45,340 nucleotides of DNA, taken from IMG/VR virus record IMGVR_UViG_3300020159_002266, positions 1-45,340 of that record. One strand, written 5' to 3'. This document shows positions 37,445-45,340 of this stretch, piece by piece. The DNA is from a virus. Position 1 is the stretch's first letter. Every line of letters begins with the position of its first letter. Under the pieces are notes generated by a model. It was not told the origin of the DNA. It did no database searches and saw nothing but the letters and a program-made list of their open reading frames with translations. Both the position numbers and the translations under genes were made by a program.

Positions 37445-39253
37445 ATGGCTATTTCAAGAATAGAAAGTAGCGTAGTTGGTGAAGGTAATGATGCTATTTA
37501 CGGCAACGGAGCAGATGGCGATGTAGTTATTACAGGAACAGTCACACTTACGTCTGATAGGTACTACAAAAACCTAAGCGTCCCACTAGGCAATGTTCTT
37601 ATAACTAACGGATTTCGTGTTTTTGTTCAAGATACCGCAACAATAAATGGCGTTGTCGGTATTGGAAATGTTTCTGGCAATGTTGATGGCTCGTCGAATG
37701 GAACAATTACTTCTCATTCGTCCGGAGTATCAACAGGGACTCTTGCGGGAACTCTGTCATCTGCAATTTCTTATCGCTTAGGAGGCCAAGGGGGTGGCGG
37801 CACCAACCCGAATATTCCGCTTTTGCCTTCGTATTTAGTAACAAGACTGGAGGCTTTGTCTGGTGTTGTTATTAGTGCTGAACACGGTTCTACAACTCCA
37901 ATCTTAATTGCTGGCGGCTCGGGCGGAGCAACGGGCACTGCCGGTTCATCTACTACCGCTTACACCAACGAAAACCCTGCTCCTGCTGGTTTTTCAAACT
38001 CGTGGCCTAACAAGTCGGGCGCTACTGGTACTGCTGGCGCAACTGGTTCTGCAGGCGCAACTGGTTCGCCTGGTTCTGCAGGTTCTGCAGGTTCTGCTGG
38101 TGCAACTGGTACACCTGGCGGCGCAGGTGGTGCAGGTTCTGCAGGTGCTAACGGAACTTACCCCCCTAATGCCACGACAGTAAATGCTGTTGGAGGAAAA
38201 GGTAATCCTGGTGCTGCCGGTACCGCTGGTTCTGCTGGCGCTTCTGGTTCACCTGGGGCAGTAGGTGCTTCTGGTTCTGCAGGTGCTTCTGGTTCGCCTG
38301 GCACTTCTGGTTCACCTGGTGCTTCTGGTTCACCTGGTCAAGCACCCATTACTCCCTTAGCAGCGACAGGTGGAGCAGGTGGAGCAGGTGGAGCAGGTGG
38401 AGGCGTTGTTGCAATAGTTGCAAAAACAATACTTGGCTCAGGGACAATAATGTCGTTGGGAATAGTTGGTTCTGTTGGCTCCGCTGGCATAACAGTCCCA
38501 GCAGGGCCAAATGGAACGACTGGCGCTTCTGGTGCACCAGGTTCTGCTGGTTCACCCGGTGCTTCTGGTTCACCCGGTGCTTCTGGTTCTCCTGGTTCTG
38601 CAGGTACGCCTGGTACTGCTGGTACAACTGGTGCTGCCGGTGCTAAGGCACCGGACTATACGGTCCATCATCACCACTCTGCGACTATTCATGACCCTCA
38701 TACACATCATTTCCATGCTTACCCCGTAACCATTCATGACCCACATACATGTTGCGGCGGGCATCATCACGACCCGGGCAGTAAATTTGTTTCCGCTGCC
38801 CACTATCAGCACCACCATAATCACTCTGCGGTTATTCATGCTCCCCATACTGGGCATAGTCACAACCACTCTGCAACCATTCATGCACCTTGCTGTACGG
38901 TAAGTCCTGGTCATCATTACACAGGCGGAGCAGGAGGAGCAGGTGGAGCAGCAGGTACAGCAGGTACAGGCGGAGCAGGTGGAGCAGGCGGAGCAGGCGG
39001 AGCAGGTGGTGCAGGTGGAGCAGGAGGAGCGACAGGCGGAGCAGGTGGTGCAGGAGGAGCAGGCGGTACCGGGTCCCCAGCAGTAAGTAGCGGAACAGGA
39101 AAAAGGGGTGGCGCAGGCGGAGGTGGTGCTATTTTTATATTTACGGAAGCAACACCGGCTAGTATTAACTATGACGTTCGTTCAGGAACAACCGCAGATG
39201 CTGACAATTTTTCGGCATCAAACGGTGCAACATACATTATAATCAACCAGTAG
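37445..39253 (+). CDS. Large glycine-rich adhesin with collagen-like segments and a His/Cys-rich centre
   Basis: The 602-residue protein has an N-terminal domain similar to the previous gene. Gly-X-Y segments at about 191-239, 253-299 and 353-401 (GASGSPG, GSAG units) follow. Residues about 403-494 hold 27 His and 4 Cys, in repeats of SATIHDPH / SAVIHAPHT / SATIHAPCC. Next is a (GGA)n tract at about 494-543, similar to polyglycine-II adhesins such as S16 gp38. A C-terminal strand segment, AIFIFTEATPASINYDV, ends it. It is probably the receptor-binding tip or its cap. The metal-binding role is inferred from composition. Confidence 0.85.
   Translation: MAISRIESSVVGEGNDAIYGNGADGDVVITGTVTLTSDRYYKNLSVPLGNVLITNGFRVFVQDTATINGVVGIGNVSGNVDGSSNGTITSHSSGVSTGTLAGTLSSAISYRLGGQGGGGTNPNIPLLPSYLVTRLEALSGVVISAEHGSTTPILIAGGSGGATGTAGSSTTAYTNENPAPAGFSNSWPNKSGATGTAGATGSAGATGSPGSAGSAGSAGATGTPGGAGGAGSAGANGTYPPNATTVNAVGGKGNPGAAGTAGSAGASGSPGAVGASGSAGASGSPGTSGSPGASGSPGQAPITPLAATGGAGGAGGAGGGVVAIVAKTILGSGTIMSLGIVGSVGSAGITVPAGPNGTTGASGAPGSAGSPGASGSPGASGSPGSAGTPGTAGTTGAAGAKAPDYTVHHHHSATIHDPHTHHFHAYPVTIHDPHTCCGGHHHDPGSKFVSAAHYQHHHNHSAVIHAPHTGHSHNHSATIHAPCCTVSPGHHYTGGAGGAGGAAGTAGTGGAGGAGGAGGAGGAGGAGGATGGAGGAGGAGGTGSPAVSSGTGKRGGAGGGGAIFIFTEATPASINYDVRSGTTADADNFSASNGATYIIINQ
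38017..39072 (+). repeat. Collagen-like, His/Cys-rich and GGA tracts of the adhesin
   Basis: Three Gly-X-Y blocks lie before the His/Cys region at about 38652-38925, and a GGA block lies at about 38924-39072. The DNA repeats are degenerate (ggttctgca, ggtgcttct, ggagcaggt units). Confidence 0.85.
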
Positions 39254-39262
39254 GAGAAAATT

Positions 39263-39496
39263 ATGGGAATATTTGACGGAATAAGCCAAGCAGACAAAAA
39301 AAGACTTCTTGCTATGGAAATAAGTAGTACACAAATAAATTTGTTCACCCTCTTGCTACAGATAGGCATTGACCCGGACACGTTTGATGACACAACATGG
39401 ACCGAGACGCTAAATATGGAAACGCCTACGGGAAGAGTACGACACTACATTGACCTAATTACCTCAATGAAAGTTAAATTAGCAGAACTGACGTAA
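39263..39496 (+). CDS. Small hypothetical protein
   Basis: The 77-residue product starts after a GGAGAAAA ribosome site. It is mostly helical (DKKRLLAMEISSTQINLFTLLLQIGIDPD, then RVRHYIDLITSMKVKLAEL). It overlaps the next gene by one base. The function is unknown; its position between adhesin and modification cassette may be coincidental. Confidence 0.65.
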   Translation: MGIFDGISQADKKRLLAMEISSTQINLFTLLLQIGIDPDTFDDTTWTETLNMETPTGRVRHYIDLITSMKVKLAELT

Positions 39497-39885
39497 TGAT
39501 TAGGTGTGTTTTGGTTCCTAAAGTCTTAGTTATTGACGGAAGAATTCCAGAAGAAGCAAAAAAACTAGCGCGTATGTTTTCTCTAGAGACAAGAATAAGC
39601 GAAACGGCAAACGAAATAGAGATAGTCTCCGAACCGAGAATACGGGATGTTTCATATTCAAAGAATTATGCGCTGGGTAGAATATGGTCACTCAACGTAA
39701 AAAATGAATTCTTAGATATGGCAAATGAATGCTTTGTAAGCGTTAACGGAAAAATTTTTTACCCAAAGATACAAGAAAAACACGCTATGAAATTTAGAAT
39801 TCGCTTAACAGACAGTCATCAAGTAAATTTTGTAATTTACATCAACGGTGAAGTGTTTTTTTCTGACAGCATTTTTGAGGCTTAA
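39496..39885 (+). CDS. Hypothetical protein of the fibre/cassette junction
   Basis: The 129-residue product has a helical N-terminus, then strands (NFVIYINGEVFFSDSIFEA at the end). Segments such as GRIWSLNVKNEFLDMANECFVSVNGKIF suggest a small alpha/beta fold. I see no known motif. It runs in step with its neighbours (TAATG start, 2-base gap after) and is likely translated with them. Confidence 0.65.
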   Translation: MIRCVLVPKVLVIDGRIPEEAKKLARMFSLETRISETANEIEIVSEPRIRDVSYSKNYALGRIWSLNVKNEFLDMANECFVSVNGKIFYPKIQEKHAMKFRIRLTDSHQVNFVIYINGEVFFSDSIFEA

Positions 39886-39887
39886 AC

Positions 39888-40454
39888 ATGAAAGTTTTAC
39901 AACCTGCTCCGTGCATTTCAGTGTATAAAAAATCTATTGACACCTATTCTTTCATGACTGATGTTAATTCAGAAATAAACAATCAATGGTCGGAAATACA
40001 ATGGTCAAACTCAACTGTTGGTGCCGGAACCGTCAATGATTATAGAACTTCCGCAGAAGCCGACATAAGTCATTTACTAAATTCAAATTCAAGTACGGCT
40101 CAAAAATTTCATAAAATTTCCGCCTACATCCTTGAGGAAATTATGAACGACTATAGAGACGAACATCTGGTCAGCACTTCTCGTTATGAAGGATGGAGGT
40201 TGTTGAAGTATTCAGGAGGCGGAGAGTATCACGCCCACTACGACCACTCTCCGAGGAACAGCAGAACGGTAAGCATCGTTGCGTTTTTGGAACAACCAGA
40301 ACTTGGTGGAGAATTAGAATTTCCATTTTTTAATACCAAGATTCAACCGGAAGTTGGTGACGTTGTCGTATTCCCGTCTAACTATCCTTATGTTCATATA
40401 GCACACCCGGTAACGGCAGGCACAAAGTGTAGTCTTGTGACATGGTTTCAGTAA
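39888..40454 (+). CDS. 2OG-Fe(II) dioxygenase, prolyl-4-hydroxylase-like
   Basis: The 188-residue protein has the full dioxygenase triad. His117-x-Asp119 lies in YHAHYDH and the distal His173 in HPVTAGTK, with Lys180 as likely 2-oxoglutarate contact. RYEGWRLLKYSGGGEY, FLEQPELGGELEF and GDVVVFPSN are typical of the P4H/2OG-FeII_Oxy_3 family. Substrate is unknown. Family members hydroxylate prolines in peptides, and this gene lies among collagen-like fibres. Proline in those fibres is mostly in the X position, unlike the usual P4H site, so another target is possible. It overlaps the next gene by 13 bases. Confidence 0.9.
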   Translation: MKVLQPAPCISVYKKSIDTYSFMTDVNSEINNQWSEIQWSNSTVGAGTVNDYRTSAEADISHLLNSNSSTAQKFHKISAYILEEIMNDYRDEHLVSTSRYEGWRLLKYSGGGEYHAHYDHSPRNSRTVSIVAFLEQPELGGELEFPFFNTKIQPEVGDVVVFPSNYPYVHIAHPVTAGTKCSLVTWFQ

Positions 40455-41566
40455 GACCCATCTCCGAATTGACGATTGCCCCCGATGGGTGCTTTGCTTT
40501 TGTGGGCCCATGTACGAGTTTGACTATTGCGTACGAACACCCGACCGGGCTTAAAGAAAAAGAAGATTTTGAAGCGTTTGCTCACCCAACTGGGACGATA
40601 ATCAGATTGGAAAGAATGCGTTTGTCCGAGAACAACACGTGGGGACTTACCGCAGTTCTTGACTCTGGTGAAGAATATTTTCTTCATTTACCTACATATG
40701 AAGAAAATTACAAATTCTGGGAAAATAAAGAATTAGGTCCTCATGAGTTTTTGGGATTTTTAGATTCAGTAGAAATAGTAAATGAAACAAGCAAGCCTTT
40801 CTCGGTAGATGATAGATGCGACAAAGACGGATACGGCCCTCGCGTACACAGCGTTACCGACGGGATAAAGCCAACCCCTCTTGATTTCTCGCTGTTCACA
40901 AATCCAACTTCTTTGACTCCAATGATTAACTTAAACGGAGTTTCGCACATTACTTCACAGTCCATACACGGAATAGGTATGTCTTGGAGAAACTGGCCTT
41001 GCGTTACTCTTACCGCGCGCACATTATCTGGAATGCTTCGTCAATTATGTGAATGGAAATACCTATACGAAGAAGGTATTGCTACAGAATACTACGCAGA
41101 ACAAGCGCATCTCTTTATTGAGACGCTAGGGATTACTGAAGAAATGATTGAAGAATTAAAAAATTCAGAAGTCCCCATGCCTACCGAAAGATTTATGAGA
41201 GGGTACGGAGACCCACGTCATGGATTTAATGAAACAGGAAACTTGCCACTGTCTATAAAAAACCATCTTAAAAAACAATTGTTTTACAATACGCTTTCTT
41301 CTTTGGAGTCTCAGCACCCTAGCCATCCAGAAATAGAACAAACATTAAAAAACGAAGAAAAAGAATTCAATGAGAAAAACATTTTCATGTACGCAAAAGC
41401 AAGACTTCCAGAAGTACCAATAAGTGAAATAACTATTGAAGAAATATATGACTCTTATTATTCTTTAGGTAAGTACAAAGGCATATTAAAGCCCATCCTT
41501 AGCCAACATGTTGAAATAGCCAATAACGGTCTGAAAGCAGCAAGGTTTTTTGATGCAACATCCTAA
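40442..41566 (+). CDS. Unrecognised 374-residue protein in the modification cassette
   Basis: The gene overlaps the dioxygenase gene by 13 bases and the halogenase gene by 14, so co-translation is likely. The N-terminus is beta-rich (GCFAFVGPCTSLTIAYEHP, then FAHPTGTIIRLERMRLSENN). The middle has HITSQSIHGIGMSWRNWP, and the C-terminal half is helical and charged (EIEQTLKNEEKEFNEKNIF). No standard motif for an enzyme, reductase or transport protein is seen. A partner or substrate-carrier function is possible but unproven. Confidence 0.75.
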   Translation: MVSVRPISELTIAPDGCFAFVGPCTSLTIAYEHPTGLKEKEDFEAFAHPTGTIIRLERMRLSENNTWGLTAVLDSGEEYFLHLPTYEENYKFWENKELGPHEFLGFLDSVEIVNETSKPFSVDDRCDKDGYGPRVHSVTDGIKPTPLDFSLFTNPTSLTPMINLNGVSHITSQSIHGIGMSWRNWPCVTLTARTLSGMLRQLCEWKYLYEEGIATEYYAEQAHLFIETLGITEEMIEELKNSEVPMPTERFMRGYGDPRHGFNETGNLPLSIKNHLKKQLFYNTLSSLESQHPSHPEIEQTLKNEEKEFNEKNIFMYAKARLPEVPISEITIEEIYDSYYSLGKYKGILKPILSQHVEIANNGLKAARFFDATS

Positions 41567-43034
41567 TCAATTAAATTTTTGCATTGTAGGTTCTGGTACG
41601 GCAGGGCTTATTACTTCTTTAATTTTAAGAAAATCTTTTCCAAATGCAGAGATAACAAATATTTCGTCAAGCAAGATAGGGATAGTTGGAGTAGGCGAAG
41701 GGAGCACCGAGCATTGGAAAACATTTATGCAAAGATGCGACATAGGCGTTGACGAACTAATAAAAAACACCGGAGCAACACACAAGTACGGAATTCGTTT
41801 TGAGAATTGGACAAACGCAATACCGGACTATTTTCACAGTGTTTCTGGGTCGGAAGAAATAGAAGCACTTGGACTCATTGGAGAGTACTTAAGTTTTATA
41901 GAAAACAAAAAACTTTTGACGACCCAATTTGGTTCTGTAGGTTTAATCAAAAATAAAATTATGCGAGAAAATTTGCACAATAACACTAATCAGTTTCATT
42001 TTGACACCAACATGCTTAATGACTTTTTAGTTGGCGTTTGCTTCAAGCGCATGATTAAGTTTATAGACGACGAAGTAGGTTCTCTTTCCTTTGACCAGAA
42101 CGGCTATATAGAATCAGCCACCCTCATATCTGGACTTAGTGTTACAGCAGACGTATGGATAGATGCAACCGGTTTTAGACGAGATTTAATGAGCAAGATG
42201 GACAATAAAAGTTGGAAGTCTTTTTCAGACGAACTTATTGTTGACTCTGCAATAGCATTCCCAACAGAAGCAAATCCCGACGGAAAAATAAAACCCTACA
42301 CACGAGCAATAGCAGCATCGTCTGGCTGGATGTGGGAGATACCAACGCAAACCCGTAGAGGTAATGGTTATGTATATTCTTCTAATCACATTTCAGAAGA
42401 ACAAGCGGTAGAAGAAGCAAGAAAGATTTCTGGATACGATATTGAGCCCGCACGTTCTTTTAAGTTTGACCCTGGTTATTTTTCAGAACAATGGAAAAAA
42501 AATTGCATTTGTGTTGGATTGGCATCGTCTTTTGTTGAACCTCTAGAAGCAACAAGTATTGGTAGCACTATTCTTCAGGCAACACATATATCTCAGTACT
42601 GTTCATCATTTGTCCCTGGGGCAGAAAAAATGACTGCGGACTACAATCGTAAAATGGAAAAAATGATGCTTAACATTAGAGATATGATTAGGCTGCATTA
42701 TATGTCGGACCGAACAGATACTAATTTTTGGAAAGATGTTTCGTCTGCGCCTGTGTCGGATTCTTTGGCAGAATTAATTGACCTATGGTCGGAAAGGGCA
42801 CCAGGACACTACGACGTGCCATACAACGGTCATTCGATGTTTCTTGCAAGACATTTTATTCATGTCGCTCAAGGACAAAATTTAATTTCTTCGTTACCTA
42901 GTTCTTTGGCTATGGACAGATTTAACATAAGAAGTCTTGTAGAAAAAAAATCTGACGACATAAGAAACTTTAGACACTCTAGAGAACTTGTTGACCACAA
43001 AGAGGCCCTGATGGAGACAGTAAATGAAAATTAA
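41553..43034 (+). CDS. Flavin-dependent tryptophan-halogenase-like enzyme
   Basis: Start at ATG 41553 with AAGG 7 bases upstream (TTG 41550 is an alternative), giving 493 residues. The FAD-binding fold starts CIVGSGTAGL. GVGEGS near 46-51 is the halogenase GxGExT loop. Lys78 in ATHKYGIRFENW matches the catalytic lysine (Lys79 in PrnA). The WxWxIP signature is at 259-264 (WMWEIP). GLASSFVEPLEATSI near 328 is the conserved FVEPLE element. DATGFRRDL is the second flavin motif. The keys to halogenation are therefore intact. A flavin reductase is not seen nearby. The true substrate and halide are unknown; it could act on a peptide, a free amino acid or another metabolite. Confidence 0.9.
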   Translation: MQHPNQLNFCIVGSGTAGLITSLILRKSFPNAEITNISSSKIGIVGVGEGSTEHWKTFMQRCDIGVDELIKNTGATHKYGIRFENWTNAIPDYFHSVSGSEEIEALGLIGEYLSFIENKKLLTTQFGSVGLIKNKIMRENLHNNTNQFHFDTNMLNDFLVGVCFKRMIKFIDDEVGSLSFDQNGYIESATLISGLSVTADVWIDATGFRRDLMSKMDNKSWKSFSDELIVDSAIAFPTEANPDGKIKPYTRAIAASSGWMWEIPTQTRRGNGYVYSSNHISEEQAVEEARKISGYDIEPARSFKFDPGYFSEQWKKNCICVGLASSFVEPLEATSIGSTILQATHISQYCSSFVPGAEKMTADYNRKMEKMMLNIRDMIRLHYMSDRTDTNFWKDVSSAPVSDSLAELIDLWSERAPGHYDVPYNGHSMFLARHFIHVAQGQNLISSLPSSLAMDRFNIRSLVEKKSDDIRNFRHSRELVDHKEALMETVNEN

Positions 43035-43812
43035 AAGTTTTAACATCAACAAATTAAAAAAAGTAAAACCAGGTTCTCTTAGAATCACGACAGTTGACAA
43101 CAGGTTTTACAACGACGCTCCTTATGTGAATTCTAAATCAAAACTTCCTAGTTGGTTTAAAACAATACATAAAGGAGAAGGCTCTGTACGTTCATGCTCT
43201 GGAATATCGGATTTTTTAGAACACGGAGTAACAATACCTGCGTGGACAAATTTTACGTTTAAGCCAAACGTATCATCGGGCGTGTGGGAAATTTTGGCTA
43301 GTCCACTAAACCCACAAATAGATTTTCCAATGGCTTCCGGGTTTCATTTTGTGCAAACCGGAACTTGTCCGATGACAGAAATAAGAAAAATTGAAAAAAT
43401 GTCTTATCCAAAATTACTGACTCCGTGGAGAATACAAACAGCACCAGGATGGTCATCCCTAATGCTTCCCGCTCTCTATGAAGAGAATGATAACTACTCT
43501 GTTCTTCCGGCAATTATAAACACGGATTTTTATCAAATATCAAATATTGTGCTAAACATTAAAACCGATACAGAATTTACCATCAAGCAAGGAACTCCAT
43601 TGGTGCACCTAATACCAGTGCAGAGAAAAAACGATATAAAAAACATTGAATTTATAGATGAATCTTTTTTTAAGTATGCATCTTCGGGAATGTACTTAAC
43701 AGGAGGAATTGCCCCTGTTGGCGGCGATACTGGAATAGCATATAGAAAAGCAACAAAGACCGTTGACGCCGCTCTTGAATCTAATAAAAAAAGATGGTTT
43801 AGTCGTGGTTAA
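43024..43812 (+). CDS. Unrecognised protein following the halogenase
   Basis: The 262-residue product overlaps the halogenase by 11 bases. It contains KLPSWFKTIHKGEGSVRSCSG, WTNFTFKPNVSSG, a Trp/Pro-rich centre (TPWRIQTAPGWSSLMLPALYE), and IKQGTPLVHLIPVQRK. I recall similar genes beside halogenases in phages, but I am not certain of a family name. The fold may be cupin-like because of the GTPLVHLIP pattern, which is a guess. The tight coupling suggests action with the enzymes upstream. Confidence 0.75.
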   Translation: MKIKSFNINKLKKVKPGSLRITTVDNRFYNDAPYVNSKSKLPSWFKTIHKGEGSVRSCSGISDFLEHGVTIPAWTNFTFKPNVSSGVWEILASPLNPQIDFPMASGFHFVQTGTCPMTEIRKIEKMSYPKLLTPWRIQTAPGWSSLMLPALYEENDNYSVLPAIINTDFYQISNIVLNIKTDTEFTIKQGTPLVHLIPVQRKNDIKNIEFIDESFFKYASSGMYLTGGIAPVGGDTGIAYRKATKTVDAALESNKKRWFSRG

Positions 43813-44041
43813 CGATACTTACAGATTTGACGTAAGTGATTACCGCAACCGCACAGACAATAAGTACTTCCCAAATACCGAAGAAGACTGGAAAGAATTC
43901 TTGTGGAAGGTTCATTTTCTGGGAGGCAAGTCAATAATACTGATTTGGCATTTTGACCAACTAGAAAAGAAAGCACGCAGAGATGCTGAGAAAAATAACT
44001 CAAGCAATAAAGACAATGTCTTACAAGAGGTACTGGACTAA
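43805..44041 (+). CDS. Small hypothetical protein
   Basis: A GTG at 43805 within the end of the previous gene gives 78 residues; TTG at 43763 would add 14. The product has YRFDVSDYRNRTDNKYFPNTEEDWKEFLWKVHFLG followed by a charged helix (QLEKKARRDAEKNNSS). No family is recognised. It overlaps the next membrane gene, and both start choices are uncertain. Confidence 0.5.
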   Translation: MVNDTYRFDVSDYRNRTDNKYFPNTEEDWKEFLWKVHFLGGKSIILIWHFDQLEKKARRDAEKNNSSNKDNVLQEVLD

Positions 44042-44267
44042 GCCAAATATTGTAGAAGCATGGGGGTTTGCCACCAAGATTGCCATCATCTTTCCTGGCT
44101 TGCTTCTTGGCTACCAGTGGTGGTGGGTTTATATCTTTGCCATTCTGTCAAGTCTCGCACTTATTTGGTCTTCAACCGAAAAAACCCTACCGACAATCAT
44201 TCTTTTCAATGTGATGTGGGTGATTTTGGCCAGTCTTTCCATCCTGAAGAACTTCTGGTGGTTCTAA
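43983..44267 (+). CDS. Small membrane protein
   Basis: The 94-residue product (or 83 from ATG 44016) has a basic N-terminus and three hydrophobic segments: ATKIAIIFPGLLLGYQWWW, VYIFAILSSLALIW, and TIILFNVMWVILASLSIL. The ends are Trp-rich. It could be a holin, an anti-holin or a superinfection-exclusion protein. The overlap with the previous gene and its place in the fibre region are unusual for a lysis gene. Confidence 0.65.
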   Translation: MLRKITQAIKTMSYKRYWTKPNIVEAWGFATKIAIIFPGLLLGYQWWWVYIFAILSSLALIWSSTEKTLPTIILFNVMWVILASLSILKNFWWF

Positions 44268-44300
44268 GCCGCTAACGCCCATGCAGTAAACTGGGTACTT

Positions 44301-44633
44301 ATGGCATTGATACAAAAAAGATTATTTGGTCCCTCCGCTGCTGTGACTTCTGCAACCGACAGTACGGCTGGGCGCTATATGGTCCCACTTGCAACTACGG
44401 CAATAGTTAAGCAAATTTTATTTTGCAACACAGCGGCTTCTTCTGCAACTGTAAAAGTTGCCATTGGAACAACAGCGACAGCAGGAAATAGAATTATTTC
44501 AGATTTGACTGTTGCTGCTAATGAAACTGTTTCGTTTAACTGTTCTTTAGTAATGACATCAGAAGAAAAATTGTTTTTTACAGCGAATGCAGCAACTGTC
44601 ACGATTACTGTGACCGGAGTTGAAGAAGTCTAA
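44301..44633 (+). CDS. Small beta-rich tail structural protein
   Basis: The 110-residue product has [37 protein letters not shown], then strand-forming segments ending in [13 protein letters not shown]. Such small beta-sandwich proteins occur next to phage fibres as decoration or attachment subunits. The collagen-like gene follows after 2 bases. The function is inferred from place and composition. Confidence 0.7.
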   Translation: MALIQKRLFGPSAAVTSATDSTAGRYMVPLATTAIVKQILFCNTAASSATVKVAIGTTATAGNRIISDLTVAANETVSFNCSLVMTSEEKLFFTANAATVTITVTGVEEV

Positions 44634-44635
44634 AA

Positions 44636-45340
44636 ATGGCTGGATTAGTTCGCTACCCTATAATTACAGGACCCACTGGGCCAATAGGACCTACGGGCCC
44701 TTCTGGTGGACCAACTGGAGCAACCGGACCAACTGGTCCGACTGGAGTAACGGGCGCAACTGGACTGACTGGAGTTGCCGCAACCGTCGCTATAGGAACA
44801 ACAACTGGTGGTGCAACTGGTTCTATAACAAATAGTGGTACGTCGGGTGCTGCTGTGCTCAACTTCGTAATTCCTATTGGAGCGACTGGACCTACTGGTC
44901 CGACAGGATTAACTGGCGCTACGGGCCCAACAGGAATCACTGGTGCTACAGGTCCTGCAGGTGGTCCAACTGGAGTAACTGGACCCGCAGGAACCATTGC
45001 TATCGGCACAGTTATAGGTGGAGCCACGGGGGTAGTTACAAATGTGGGAACATCCACTGCTGCAACATTTGACTTTGTTCTTCCGATTGGCGCAACTGGC
45101 GCAACAGGACAAACTGGACTAATAGGCGCAACTGGTCCTGTAGGAGCAACGGGTCCTGTAGGCGCAACTGGTCCTATAGGCGCAACGGGTCCTGTAGGAG
45201 CAACCGGTTCTGTAGGCGCAACAGGTTCTGTAGGAGCAACAGGCACTGCTGGCACAAACGGCTCCACTAACGCCACAACACTAGGCAACCTCAGCCCTTC
45301 CACAAGTGGACTTGCCAGTACAATCTCCCAAGTGGGCACA
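44636..45340 (+). CDS. Collagen-like fibre (partial, 3' end beyond window)
   Basis: The frame is open from ATG 44636 to the last base (235 codons). It begins [18 protein letters not shown], then shows GPTG/GATG triplets interrupted by [39 protein letters not shown] and by [36 protein letters not shown]. The first of these is nearly the same as in the 35987 gene. It ends in the window with more triplets and [20 protein letters not shown]. It is a trimeric fibre protein. Confidence 0.88.
   Translation, partial: MAGLVRYPIITGPTGPIGPTGPSGGPTGATGPTGPTGVTGATGLTGVAATVAIGTTTGGATGSITNSGTSGAAVLNFVIPIGATGPTGPTGLTGATGPTGITGATGPAGGPTGVTGPAGTIAIGTVIGGATGVVTNVGTSTAATFDFVLPIGATGATGQTGLIGATGPVGATGPVGATGPIGATGPVGATGSVGATGSVGATGTAGTNGSTNATTLGNLSPSTSGLASTISQVGT

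Overview
The window is about 45 kb of a tailed bacteriophage genome with a contractile tail (myovirus type). The evidence is a large terminase, an HK97-type portal and prohead protease, a tail sheath and tube, a frameshifted tail assembly chaperone, a 1613-residue tape measure protein, and a full set of baseplate and fibre genes. Genes are packed tightly with stop/start overlaps, no gap exceeds about 100 bases, and I see no tRNA, CRISPR array, integrase or insertion sequence. The host cannot be read directly. A DxDGDG...GTPxxRPA-like element in the protease is, from memory, reminiscent of actinobacterial phages, so an actinobacterial host is a weak guess.

Layout. (1) Bases 1-6161, minus strand: a giant prohead protease open at the window edge, the portal, and a small membrane protein. 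The capsid gene probably lies beyond base 1. (2) Bases 6200-13902, plus strand: terminase, then DNA metabolism (Rad52-like annealing protein, Fe-S PD-(D/E)XK nuclease, HNH endonuclease, RuvC-like resolvase) and a ParB / PAPS-reductase-like / ParB cluster resembling IbrA-IbrB. (3) Bases 13946-31572: neck, sheath, tube, chaperone G and G-T, tape measure, hub, spike, gp25-like, baseplate J, and a gpI-like baseplate protein. (4) Bases 31586-45340: a long adsorption region with tail fibres, several collagen-like Gly-X-Thr proteins, a His-rich collar protein, a 602-residue glycine-rich adhesin with a His/Cys-rich centre, a holin candidate, and a probable fibre chaperone.

The most unusual part is a tightly overlapped cassette at about 39888-43812 inside the fibre region. 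It encodes a prolyl-4-hydroxylase-like 2OG-Fe(II) oxygenase, an unrecognised 374-residue protein, a flavin-dependent tryptophan-halogenase-like enzyme with its key motifs intact, and an unrecognised 262-residue protein. It sits among collagen-like fibres, so a fibre-modifying pathway is a reasonable but untested hypothesis. A second oddity is the prohead protease, which runs beyond 1261 residues and carries about 45 pentapeptide repeats bracketed by recurring GFAS motifs.
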